Below, in pieces: positions 54,899-64,000 of a stretch of DNA of 64,000 nt (its first letter is position 1; every line of letters begins with the position of its first letter). The notes below the pieces were generated by a model. It did not search any database, had not been told where the DNA came from, and was given only the letters and a program-made list of their open reading frames with translations. Origin of the DNA: Ursus arctos (taxonomy: Eukaryota > Chordata > Mammalia > Carnivora > Ursidae); the NCBI RefSeq assembly GCF_023065955.2, contig NW_026623050.1, positions 26,618,501 to 26,682,500 of the forward strand, read 5' to 3'. A program made the position numbers and the translations under genes.

Positions 54899-55092
54899 TT
54901 TTTTTTAATTTTGTTTTAAGATTATTTATTTATTTGACACACAGAGCTCAAACAAGAGGAGCGGCAGAGGGAGAGGGAAAGCAGGCTTCCCCATGAAGCA
55001 GGGAGCCCGATGCGGGACTTGATCCGAGGACCCTGAGATCATGACTTGAGCTGAAGGCAGACGCTTAACCGACTTGAGCCACCCAGGCGCCC
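54899..55092 (-). mobile_element. CAN-SINE
   Basis: Tail TTTTAAGATTATTTATTTAT, CAGGGAGCCCGATGCGGGAC, TTGATCCGAGGACCCTGAGA and head GAGCCACCCAGGCGCCC. AATTTTAGATTTT (54886-54898) and AATTTTAGGTTTT (55096-55108) are the target duplication with one mismatch. Confidence 0.96.
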
Positions 55093-56552
55093 TAGAATTT
55101 TAGGTTTTATAATAGCCACATTTTCAAAAGGTGAAATTAAATATATTTTATTTAACCCAGTACATCAAAATGTTAATATTTCAAAAGACATAAAAATTAT
55201 TAATGAAGTATTTTACTTCTTTGCACTAAGTCTTCCAGATCTCTGGTCTTACACTCACTGCACCCACTGATACAGTGTGGGTACACGTCCAGTGCTCCCC
55301 AGCTTTGTGTGGCTAGGAGCCATAATATCGGGTAGTACATATACGGAGAATCGAAGTCCACCGTGAGGTACACAACTTGCACAATGCCCTGAGTAGTTTT
55401 ATATTTGAATTATGAATTGGCCCAAAATAATTTTTTAATGATTTCAGTTCCCTTAGGAGGGGACCACAGTAGACCCTCTGGGGAGTCCTCCTTCCCCAAA
55501 GGCCTCTGTCCACCTGCATCAGTGATTTTTAACCAATCAGTTCTGTGGGTAGACTGGTTATTTCACCCCGGGGCAGGGAAGGAAGCATGAGAATTGCCTT
55601 TACTGATTCCCTAAGGACAGAGATAAGACACTCAAGCAGGATTCTACTTTGTTGTTGTTGTTTTTTAATTTCAAGAGATTGAGGAAGAAAAAGAATGGAA
55701 AGTGTTTTTTTTTTTTAATATAAGGGTAATATGGAAGAAACTTAGTTATAGAGAAGACTTAGCTACTAGAATATGTATTTGTTTTTTTTTGCAAAGAGCT
55801 AGTAAAGGCTAAGTTACCCTGGTTAGTGAAGCCGGTGCTGGGAAGGACAGAAACATTTCAAAGTAGAAAGTGCTAGTTTTGCCCAAGCAGCTGATCTGGG
55901 AGCATCTGGGAGCATCAGAGACCTCACATCCGAGTTTCCTCCTTGGGAGCAGGGATCTTTGTGCAGAGAGCGGTGGGGCAGGGTGTCCTGCCCACACAGC
56001 CAGCCAGCTCCTGTGCTGCCGGGAATCCTAACTCGGCCCGCTCAGTCCCTATTAGGTTGTCTGTGTCTTGCTGTGTGCAACGGGGAATGGGGTGGTTGTA
56101 ACTTGGATAAGCATAACTTTAATTTTTTTTTTTAAGTGACAACAGCTTTATTCATTTTCTGATTAAAAATACTGGTTTTATAAAACCATTAGATTGAAAT
56201 GGCATGGTATTTGGTATTTGCCTCAAATGAATGGCCAGTGAGGGTGATGGGCACAGAGGGCAGAGAGGCTGTGCGTGAAATGACTGCCCGTGAGTTGGTA
56301 ACCGTGGAATCAGAGGGATGCGGACTTAGGGGTTTGTTAAAATATTCCCTTTATTTCATGGGTGTCCAACTTTTTAGCAGGAACTTTTAAGTATTTATAT
56401 GGTGCGTGAAGTTGTAAAGAAAAGATCTGAAACTCCATTACTGAGAAATAACCGCCCTTAATTTGAAGCCATTATTTTAAAACTGCGTACTATAATTCCG
56501 AATGGCGAAAATGCCCTGAAAAGAATACAGGAAAGCTGTGGGTCCTTGTTTT
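55093..56552. other. Unique non-coding stretch
   Basis: No repeat family is recognised. Simple patches: (TTG)n at 55650-55664, T-runs at 55706-55717, 55781-55790 and 56129-56140. A small direct repeat TCTGGGAGCA lies twice at about 55902-55924. Confidence 0.5.
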
Positions 56553-56667
56553 CTTTTGTTTTAAAGATTTTATTTTTAAGTAGTCTCTACACCCATGGTA
56601 GGGCTTGAACTTACAACCCCAAGGTCAGGAATTGCATGCTCCATTGACTGAGCCAGCCAAGCCCCCC
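56553..56667 (-). mobile_element. Short older tRNA-type carnivore SINE
   Basis: TTTAAAGATTTTATTTTTAA, GTAGTCTCTACACCCATGGT, AGGGCTTGAACTTACAACCC and GACTGAGCCAGCCAAGCCCC. A diverged GTGGGTCCTT upstream and GTGAGTCTTC downstream may be the target duplication. Confidence 0.9.
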
Positions 56668-58029
56668 GTGAGTCTTCATTCTTGCTCTCAGAGATTTTAT
56701 GCCAGTTATAGAGCCAGGAGGTTACATGTGGGAAGGAGAAGAAAGTTGGTATTTATTGCAGGCATGCTGACCTGGCCTTATGCTTGTGAGGTTGGCTTGT
56801 GAGGGACGTTCTCTTCTCTGCCTTTTGCATGGGAGTGAGGTGAGGCTCAGAGGACCCACACTGCCCATGTTGACTCCGCAGGAGTGTAAGGGAACCAGGA
56901 TGCCACTGGCCCTGGGTGACCGAGCAGCAGGCTCTGCACTGAGCACTGGAGTATATCTTACCTGTCACAGTTGTTGAACCCCGTAGGACCTGTATTAGAG
57001 TGAATACAACATGATATAATGAATTGCCAAATTAGAGAAATCTACAAGATCCCAGGAAATTGAGAGAACAGTAAGAGTAGGGGGAACCTGCTAATATGTA
57101 AAGAATCATTGGCATATATTTTTTGAAAAACATATCAGGTGGCAATTTATGAAGACCCAAGTGCACCTAGTAAGAGATGTTAGGGCAGCAAAAGTGCTTT
57201 TGAAAGATGAAGTTTGAGGGATATAATAGCTACTAATCAGAGCAAAGCAATGATAGGTTCTTACCTATAAAAAAATAAGCGTCCCTGATTTCACATTGTG
57301 TATACCTGAGTAGCTAACTTGTACTTGATGAGCCAAACCATCCTCCCAAATGACCCAGTGTTCTTATTTGTGGTCCTTACTTTATGTTCCCCAGAGGCTG
57401 ATGAAGTTTCACGGTGCACCTTGATTCTTGCCATTGCTCCTGTGTTGTCATATGTTGGCTCACAGCACCCAGGCAACGGGCTGGAGGAATGAGCCATCTT
57501 GAGTGTTCATAGGAGTTCAGCACGTCTCCTAAATAGGATGCCCATTCCTTCTCCTGGCTGCAGCCTTGGGATATCCTATTACAGTTGATGGGTTTTCCAC
57601 TGCTGAGGAAAACCAGATGGCTTACCACTTGAGGAAGTCACATTTTTTCTTCGTGTCCTTTAGTTGAGTTGTTAGACTATAGAAGCAGTTCTTAAGGTGC
57701 CACTATGGAGGACTAGCCCTCCAGTTACAGGCTGAGGTGGCAGTGGGAATAAAAGTAGGGAGGTTACAGCTACTCAGGGTCAGTTCTAGCAGGTTAGAAT
57801 ACTACACGGGCAGCCCCTGCTCAGCCTCACTACTCTGATACCTACAAGTGATGTGTAGGAGGCCCCCGGATTCGTCATCACTGTTTCTAACCCAGCCCCC
57901 CTTGTCTCACCCTAGATCTGTCCTTGGGCTCTCCCCTACAGTGGTGAGGGCCCCTGGAGGGATTTCTATGGCTTTGGTGCCTGGGTGGGGAGCGCGTATG
58001 GAGAAATAACACCTACCTTCCTTTCTTGC
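56668..58029. other. Unique non-coding stretch
   Basis: No repeat or coding exon is recognised. Opposite-strand frames at 56722-56977 cover the same bases. Confidence 0.5.
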
Positions 58030-58600
58030 TTTAAATTTTTTTTTTAAATTTTAATTCATTTTTTCATAGACTATATTTTTTTAGGGCACTTTTAGGTTCA
58101 CAGGAGCAGAAAAGTATGTGGCGTTTCCATATGGCCACTCTCCAGATACATACACAGCCTCCCCAACAAACAGCATCCCTTACTAAAGGGTCCATTTGTT
58201 AGAATCAGTGAACCTGTGTGGACACATCATAATCACCCGAGGTCCGTACTTCACATTGGGGTTCACTGTTGTACATCGAACATGCGTTGTACGTTCTGTG
58301 AGCTCTGACAAACATATAATGACATATTATACCGAGTAGTTTCACTGTCCTAAAAACTCTGTGCCCTGTCAGTTCATGCCTCCCTCTCCCCAGTCTCTGG
58401 CAACCACTGGTCTTTTTACTGTCTCCATAGTTGTACTTTTTCTAGAATGTCCTATAGTTGGAATCCTATAGTACATAGCTTTTTCACATTGGCTCTCCAC
58501 TTAGTAATATGCATTTAAGTTTCCTCTGAGTCTTTTCCACGGCTTGTTAGTTCATTTCTTTTTAGTGCCAAATAATATTCTACCGTATGGTAGTCCCTTC
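58030..58600 (-). mobile_element. L1M 3' UTR remnant
   Basis: TTTTTTAGGGCACTTTTAGG, TTCACAGGAGCAGAAAAGTA, ACCCGAGGTCCGTACTTCAC, ATTGGGGTTCACTGTTGTAC, AGTCTCTGGCAACCACTGGT, CTTTTTACTGTCTCCATAGT and TCTAGAATGTCCTATAGTTG give the complement of an L1M 3' UTR in order over about 560 bp. Confidence 0.88.
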
Positions 58601-59204
58601 TTGATATCTTCACTACAGCTTTTTGCCCCTCCTTTCTAAGACATGCTCAGGTGCTCGATGATAACATTCACCTCCTCTTGTACCTTCGGTCCCACTGTTG
58701 GTACTCGGCTTGGCTTCCTGCTCTCCCAAAGGGTCCAAGTTGGAGTGACTGAGAAAACAGATTTGCTTTAGGGGTTAGGGATGGGATCTGGCTTGTAGAG
58801 AGTTATCTGTTTGAACCATTCTCTAATCATTAACCCTCCTAAAACCTTTGTTTGCTTTTGGGATAGGAAAGAGGGAATAAATACTAAACAGTGTAGTTCC
58901 CTAATTGACACCAGGCCAAACAGGAGAGAAACTTACTCAAAGGTTTGTGGCAGAAGAATGAGTCCTCAGCCAATCCCTGGGATTAAAAAAGGAAAAGGGG
59001 GCTTTAACTGGGACCTTGACTTTGAGGTACAGGGGTAGAGGGTGATCATAGAACCAGGCAGCCCCTTCTCTTCTGTACATGGATGCACACTCACACATAC
59101 CCAGGCACACACACGCTCAGACACCTGACCCCACCCTGACTGTGTGGCTGTACCCCAGCCTTTAAAAACCCCCTACTCCAGGGTCTTGGAGTTATTGATC
59201 ATGC
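58601..59204. other. Unique non-coding stretch
   Basis: No repeat or coding exon is recognised. A CA-rich patch lies at 59085-59120. Confidence 0.45.
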
Positions 59205-59480
59205 AAGATATATGTGATATGTGAGTCCTTAATGTGTGTTAGGAACTGTGCTGTAGCTGAGGCTAGGACTATGTGGGAAGCCACAGTTTTTGCCTCTAAG
59301 AGCTCACAGTCTAGTTGGGGAGATATATACACTTAAATGGATGATTTCAACATAACATGGTTAAGCACAGCGAATTGTGGCTGATGAAGTCTCCCCAGAC
59401 TAGGTGGAACTTGATGGGCAGCCAGGTGGAAAAGGGTGTGGGGAGCACATCTTAGGCATGGGAGGCTGGAGGTCAAAGAC
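59205..59480 (-). mobile_element. L2 LINE 3' remnant
   Basis: GTGAGTCCTTAATGTGTGTT, AGGAACTGTGCTGTAGCTGA, AAGAGCTCACAGTCTAGTTG and GGGAGATATATACACTTAAA follow the complement of the L2 3' end, followed by a weaker extension. Confidence 0.8.
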
Positions 59481-60099
59481 CACCTCAGGGGAAGCAGCTC
59501 AGAGGGTGAAGAGTTCGAGGAGGAGCACTGATTTTCAGAACAGGTGAGGTGGGAGGTGAGCAAGTAGGCTCTTGAGGTCTCTGCAGCCTGGGAGCTGAGG
59601 GCACAACTCGAAAGCTTGTCCCAGCTGGTTTAGTCTGGGGCTGGGGGAGAGCTGGCATGCAGGGGGCACTGGGCAGGACTGCCGCAGTAGATGGGAACAC
59701 AGCCCAGCTGAGATTGGGAACTTCCAGTAGGAACACCTTGGCCATGAACTGCTCTGTAGCAGAAATGGGAGTAGGGAAGGGTCTAATCAATTTAAGTGTT
59801 GGCGCGACCAACAGGGAACTAGAGTAGTATTTTCCCTGCTCTTTTCTTCCCTCTTCCTTAAAGAAAAAAACAGTTGTTAGAAATTTTTCTAAAATGCCTT
59901 GACCGATTTTGTCATAGTGAATTGAGTTTGGCAAAAATGTTGAAGTTCTTATTTGTTCATTTGAAGGTATTGTAACATCTCAGGGCTATTGTAAACATGA
60001 TGGGCAGAACCTTGAAATTAATAACCTAGGATATTTCTTGATGTCTGTATTCTATGCTCGGTTGCTTTTTTTCAGCAAATTGGTGATAAAAGCTTTTTG
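59481..60099. other. Unique non-coding stretch
   Basis: No repeat is recognised. The 149-codon minus frame at 59485-59934 lacks a domain and overlaps the L2 edge. Confidence 0.45.
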
Positions 60100-60265
60100 G
60101 TGTGTGGTTGCGGCCTTCTGAAAGATAAATGTGTTTGTTCTTCCTTTCCCCAAAGGAGACTCTTTCATAGCTCTGATTAATTGGAATTCCTGGTTATTTG
60201 AATGTTAGTTAATTGGGCTTTTATTGAGAACAATTGGCTGTAACCATATACTGAATGCGGTAGTC
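60100..60265. promoter_or_regulatory. Enhancer-like stretch with three phased AATTGG motifs (inferred)
   Basis: AATTGG occurs at 60179, 60211 and 60232 in the contexts ATTAATTGG, TTAATTGGG and ACAATTGG. Spacings of 32 and 21 bases are close to whole turns of DNA. The first two fit homeodomain sites and the third fits homeodomain or SOX sites. The stretch is free of repeats. No direct evidence of activity. Confidence 0.3.
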
Positions 60266-61289
60266 TAGAGACAAAAATTTCCTTCTAAACCAAAAGCCAT
60301 AAGGAAAAACACATTTTTTTGAAGGGGGTGCAGAAGATGATGGTGGAAACGAAATGGGAAAAAGAGAAATGAGAAAAAGAAATAGGAAGTTTGAGCCTTT
60401 TAAAGTCCATCTAAAATAGAAACCCATGCAATGCATATTTTAGCCAGTTGATAAAATAGTGGGTTAATGATACACTTACATAAGCTCTCTTACTTATTGC
60501 TCTCTTCACATCATCCAGTATTGGTGGAACAGCTTTGTTCCCGCACTGCTCGAGGGCTGGGGGATAGCCCTGCACCAAGTCCAGTCCCTGTTCCCATGAA
60601 CCCCACATTCTAGGTACTCATGTTATTCGTTTTGTCAGATTCTACGGGTCTGTAAATTTTTGAGGGAAGAGAAGCAGGGAATTATAGGACTTCATGGCAT
60701 CTCTCAAGTTTTTCTCTGTGTGATAAGTGTAGAGACGGAGTGAGGCAGTTAGTATAATCCTAGTGCCTCTCCAGCCCTCATGGTAAACACGTGTTTCCCC
60801 ATGTTTTTCGTTAACATTGTTTCCATCATTAACTGATCCTTTAGGGGCATTGTGCTTAGTCATGCAATTGTGAATATGGGAAGGCAGAGTGAGCCTTCAA
60901 TAGGCATAAAAATCTAATTATAACATTTTCCTAACTGTTGTGTGAGGCGCTTATCCCAGGCCATAGACCCCAGGAGTAAAGGAGTCTGTGTACAAATAAG
61001 GTTGGAGCTACTTACTCACAATCAACATTAGCACCTTAAAGGGTCCAAAATGTTCTGCATTGGGGAAACTCTTTAATGTTGTTTAAACCAGCCTTTCCCA
61101 CATTTATACTGAGAATCTGTTTTGCACGTTAACACTCCTGGCTTCCTGGTTTGCTGGAATGCTGCTTTGAGAGGAATACAAAGAGATTTCTGGAGCTTTT
61201 CTCTTTGTCCTGCCTAGAGCAAGGTAGCTTATCATTTCTTATCTCTGGAGGCCTTGGGCATTGATGCTTTGAGCTTGTACTTTGTTGAG
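60266..61289. other. Unique non-coding stretch
   Basis: No repeat or coding exon is recognised. Confidence 0.5.
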
Positions 61290-61346
61290 GTTTTTTATTA
61301 TTTTCTTTTAAGGTTTTATTTATTTACTTGACACAGAGAGAGAGGT
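61290..61346 (-). mobile_element. Truncated CAN-SINE tail
   Basis: TTTTATTATTTTCTTTTAAG, GTTTTATTTATTTACTTGAC and ACAGAGAGAGA are the SINE 3' tail only. The CT-rich middle and tRNA head are missing and sequence becomes unrelated after about 61346. Confidence 0.75.
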
Positions 61347-61722
61347 TGAGTTTCTTTTGACCCCAGCACCCAGCCTCTAGCTGGTAAGTCAGCAGGGAGG
61401 AGGCCATGAAAACAGAATTGGACATTTCCCTTTGGAGTCAGATACCTTCTGACAGCAGAGCTGGGCTCTAAACTTTGAGCTGTACTTAGACTGGAAAAGT
61501 TCTCATGGCTTCAGAAAAAAGCAGGACAAATCCTCGGCAAGTGGTAGGTGTTGTAGGAAATGGGGATAGTTTTGTTTTCCAAAATTTCTCTTTACTCTTT
61601 GTCTCTTCCTCTCTGTATTTTAGGGCTCCTGAAGAACTGTTTGGTTTGCTTCTTGCATTTTGGTTTGAGGAATTAGTAATAATATGTGTCGAATGTTAGT
61701 GCCAACTTCAAACTCAAAGTAA
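61347..61722. other. Unique non-coding stretch
   Basis: No repeat or coding exon is recognised. Confidence 0.45.
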
Positions 61723-62041
61723 TACAGTTGACTTAGGAACAACACTGGAGTTAAAGTTGCCAGCCCTGCCCCCAGTCAAAAATCTGCATGTGACTTTTGA
61801 CTCCTCCCCAATTTAACCACTGATAAAACATACTGTTGAGTGGAAGCCTTATTGAGAATGTAAATAATCAATACATACTTTATACGTTATGTGTATTATA
61901 TACTATATCCTTACAGTAAAGTAAGCGAGGCAAAGAAAATCATAAAAGCAATACACTTAACAGTACTGTATCCAAAAAAAAAAAAATCCACGTTAGTGGA
62001 CCCATATAGTCCAAACCCATGTTGTTCAAGGGTCAACTGTA
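61723..62041. mobile_element. TA-flanked DNA transposon (Tigger/mariner-like, non-autonomous)
   Basis: The left end TACAGTTGACTTAGGAACAA pairs with the complement of the right end (TACAGTTGACCCTTGAACAA when read on the minus strand), giving terminal inverted repeats. Both ends carry TA, the usual target of Tc1/mariner and pogo elements. The interior of about 270 bp has no transposase frame. An A13 run lies at 61974-61986. Family name is from memory of the TTGACCCTTGAACAACA terminus. Confidence 0.85.
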
Positions 62042-62228
62042 TACCCTTCTCATCTTCAGCTAAACTTCAATTTTCTCTGTTTTGCTTGGTGTTATGTTAT
62101 AAAAGCACTTTTGTTACCTTTGGACAGCAAAAATATGTGGGATGTGTTCAGATGGGCCCATCTCTTGATTTTTAGGCTCAGGTAGATGGTGTTAGGGCGA
62201 AGCTTGTGTGTGTTGTTACACTATGTCC

Positions 62229-62430
62229 TTTTTTTTTTTTTTTTTTAAGATTTATTTATTTACTTGAGAGCAAAAGAGCACTAGCAGGAGAGCCAAGGGA
62301 GAGAGAATCCCAAGCAGACTGTGCACTCAGCATGGAGCCGAACATGGGGCTCGATCTCAGGACCCTGAGTTCTCAACCTGAGCAAAACTGAGAGGCGGAT
62401 GTTCAACCAACTGAGCCACCCAGGCGCCCC
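62229..62430 (-). mobile_element. CAN-SINE
   Basis: T-rich tail, AAGATTTATTTATTTACTTG, AACATGGGGCTCGATCTCAG, GACCCTGAGTTCTCAACCTG and head GAGCCACCCAGGCGCCCC. ACTATGTCC before and ACTATACCC after suggest a diverged target duplication. Confidence 0.95.
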
Positions 62431-62778
62431 ACTATACCCTGTCTTTCAATGAAGTGTTAAGGCAGAGGTGTTCTCAGCTGCTTCTGACCTGTACCGCATA
62501 GTGAGATTTCTGCCACAAGCCTTGCGAAGGCCCTTCATGGCCAGAAACCTTCTTGCGTCCTCAGATCCCCCTTCACTTTGGCCCCACATTCCTGTGTAGA
62601 TTATGCCGAGTGACACGTGGAAAACAAATGTCCCCGAAACTCTCCTAGTGAAGAAATACCTCGTATGGTCTCTTCGGATTACTTAATATGCATTTTGTTT
62701 CTTTAATGCTGTTAAAAGGATAATCACTAGTGGATGTACCATTTTGGGGGCACTTAGCTCTAGGCTCTAGGAACTTTA
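62431..62778. other. Unique non-coding stretch
   Basis: No repeat or coding exon is recognised. Confidence 0.45.
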
Positions 62779-62789
62779 TACATTCTGTC

Positions 62790-62974
62790 TTTTTTTTTAA
62801 AGATTCTATTTGACAGGGGAGAGGGAGAGCACAAGCGGTAGGGGGAGGTGCAGAGGAAGAGAAGCAGACTCCCCACTGAGCAGGGAGCCGGATGCGAGGC
62901 TCCATCCCAGGACCCTGGGATCATGACCTGAGCCGAAGGCAGAGGCTTAACTGACTGAGCCACCCAGGCGCCCC
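62790..62974 (-). mobile_element. CAN-SINE
   Basis: Tail TTTTTTTAAAGATTCTATTT, ACTCCCCACTGAGCAGGGAG, CATCCCAGGACCCTGGGATC and head GAGCCACCCAGGCGCCCC. TACATTCT at 62779-62786 and 62977-62984 is the target duplication. Confidence 0.96.
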
Positions 62975-62984
62975 TCTACATTCT

Positions 62985-63489
62985 CATTTCATTTCTGCAT
63001 CTGAAATATCTAAGTATTACTATCTCAGCTCCGGTGATGAGTGACCCAGGATGCTAAGTGGTATGTTGAAGCTTCTTGGAGCAAGTATAGCAAGTGGTCT
63101 GGGATACAAAAGCAATGAAGTCCAGTCATAAAGTCCTGCTGTTGGTGACGAGTCAGTAGCTTTTGCTGCCTTTTGGTCACATCTACCTATACCTCCCTCA
63201 AAATACTCAGAAAGGGTACAATGTGGGAGCTGCCAAATGATTTATCAGATGATGATGCAAAGAGGTCTTTTATGGCAGAGGTCCTTAAATAATATGCTTC
63301 TGGTACCTTTAAAATAAGTTTCTATTCAATTGGAAGGGTCTCGGGCATGTTAAAAATAAGCACTTTTAATAAGTGTCCTAGGTAGATACGTATTCTGTTC
63401 CAGAGTTCTTTTAGGAACCTTATTATGATCAGGCAACAAACAATAGGTTTCTACGTTGGGCTGTTCCATCACTGCTCCCACCACGTTTG
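62985..63489. other. Unique non-coding stretch
   Basis: No repeat or coding exon is recognised. Confidence 0.45.
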
Positions 63490-63675
63490 ATTCTTGAGTA
63501 TTGCTGATTGCTTTAGATAGACTATCTTCTTTAATCCTCACAACAGCTCTTGTGCTGGGCATTATTACAGAGGAGGAAACTGAGGCACGGAGCGGTTAAG
63601 GCACATCAAGGCCAAATAACGAGTAAATGATAGATCCGGGGTCAGTCTCTACCTTTAACCACTGTGATTCCCTAA
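63490..63675 (-). mobile_element. MIR SINE
   Basis: ATCTTCTTTAATCCTCACAA, CAGCTCTTGTGCTGGGCATT, ATTACAGAGGAGGAAACTGA, GGCACGGAGCGGTTAAGGCA and TAGATCCGGGGTCAGTCTCT are the complement of MIR, well preserved. Confidence 0.88.
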
Positions 63676-64000
63676 ATGCAATATTTTGTCTCAAATCCTG
63701 ATGTGTCTCAGCCTCATATGTAGACTTGCCTGGCTCCCCATCCCCCTGCCCCCAACTATCCATTTAGAAAGAGGCCTTTGGACTGAGGACGGGTGAGAAG
63801 AAAGAGGCCAGTGGATGGCACTGGGTGGCCTGTGCGTTTGTCTGAGTTATGCCCTGGAGACACAGATCCTTGGTTAAGTCTCATGATTACTCATTTCTGA
63901 AATTGGATAGTGATTCTTGTCCTTTTGTCTACTTTCTAGGGACATTGTTTTTGGGAGAGAGGGAGCCTCCAGGAGATGCAGAAGGATTAATTAGATTTGT
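63676..64000. other. Unique non-coding stretch to window end
   Basis: No repeat or coding exon is recognised up to the window edge. Confidence 0.45.

Overview
This 64 kb window looks like nuclear DNA of a caniform carnivore, most likely an arctoid (bear-like) species. The reason is its SINEs. At least 17 tRNA-Lys-derived CAN-SINE copies carry the diagnostic head GGGGCGCCTGGGTGGC (or its complement), an internal pol III B-box, a CT-rich middle, and an (AATAAA)n-TCTTT-poly(A) tail. Several have perfect target-site duplications. The copy at 2754 has a CT-rich middle of a kind I associate with bears and pandas; that species guess is from memory. There are no operons, Shine-Dalgarno sites, CRISPR arrays or phage genes.

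I find no convincing protein-coding gene. The open frames are short, overlap on both strands, lack family motifs, or lie in repeats. The one recognisable protein signature is the C-terminal end of a LINE-1 ORF2 remnant (about 5407-5810, minus strand). The window therefore reads as intergenic DNA or the inside of a very long intron. About 14 of 17 CAN-SINEs and most recognisable L1 remnants point to the minus strand. That bias is what is expected inside an intron of a plus-strand gene, but it is only an indirect clue.

Layout: 0-5 kb holds a MaLR-type LTR, a MIR, a young SINE, an old L1 piece and a G-quadruplex motif. 5-8.2 kb holds a carnivore L1 with a 13 bp target-site duplication and a cluster of three MIRs. 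8.2-15.2 kb is mostly unique, with a stretch near 9.0-9.7 kb where CpG is not depleted. 15.2-21.2 kb is repeat-dense: an old L1 split by two SINEs, MIR and MER5-type hAT elements, and two local tandem duplications. 21-33 kb mixes unique DNA, L2, SINEs, an L1 3' end and two (TG/CA)n microsatellites. 33-46 kb holds MER20, old L1 pieces, SINEs and several AT-rich stretches resembling conserved noncoding elements. 46-53 kb has an older repeat split by a putative LTR, a second MER20 and GC-richer unique DNA with the longest (probably spurious) open frames. 53-64 kb holds SINEs, L1, L2, a TA-flanked DNA transposon, an enhancer-like stretch near 60.2 kb and a terminal MIR.

Repeat family names come from remembered consensus sequences, not a database search. 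Boundaries of old elements (MIR, L2, MER5, L1M) are good to about 10-30 bases; boundaries of young SINEs with target-site duplications are good to about 1-3 bases.
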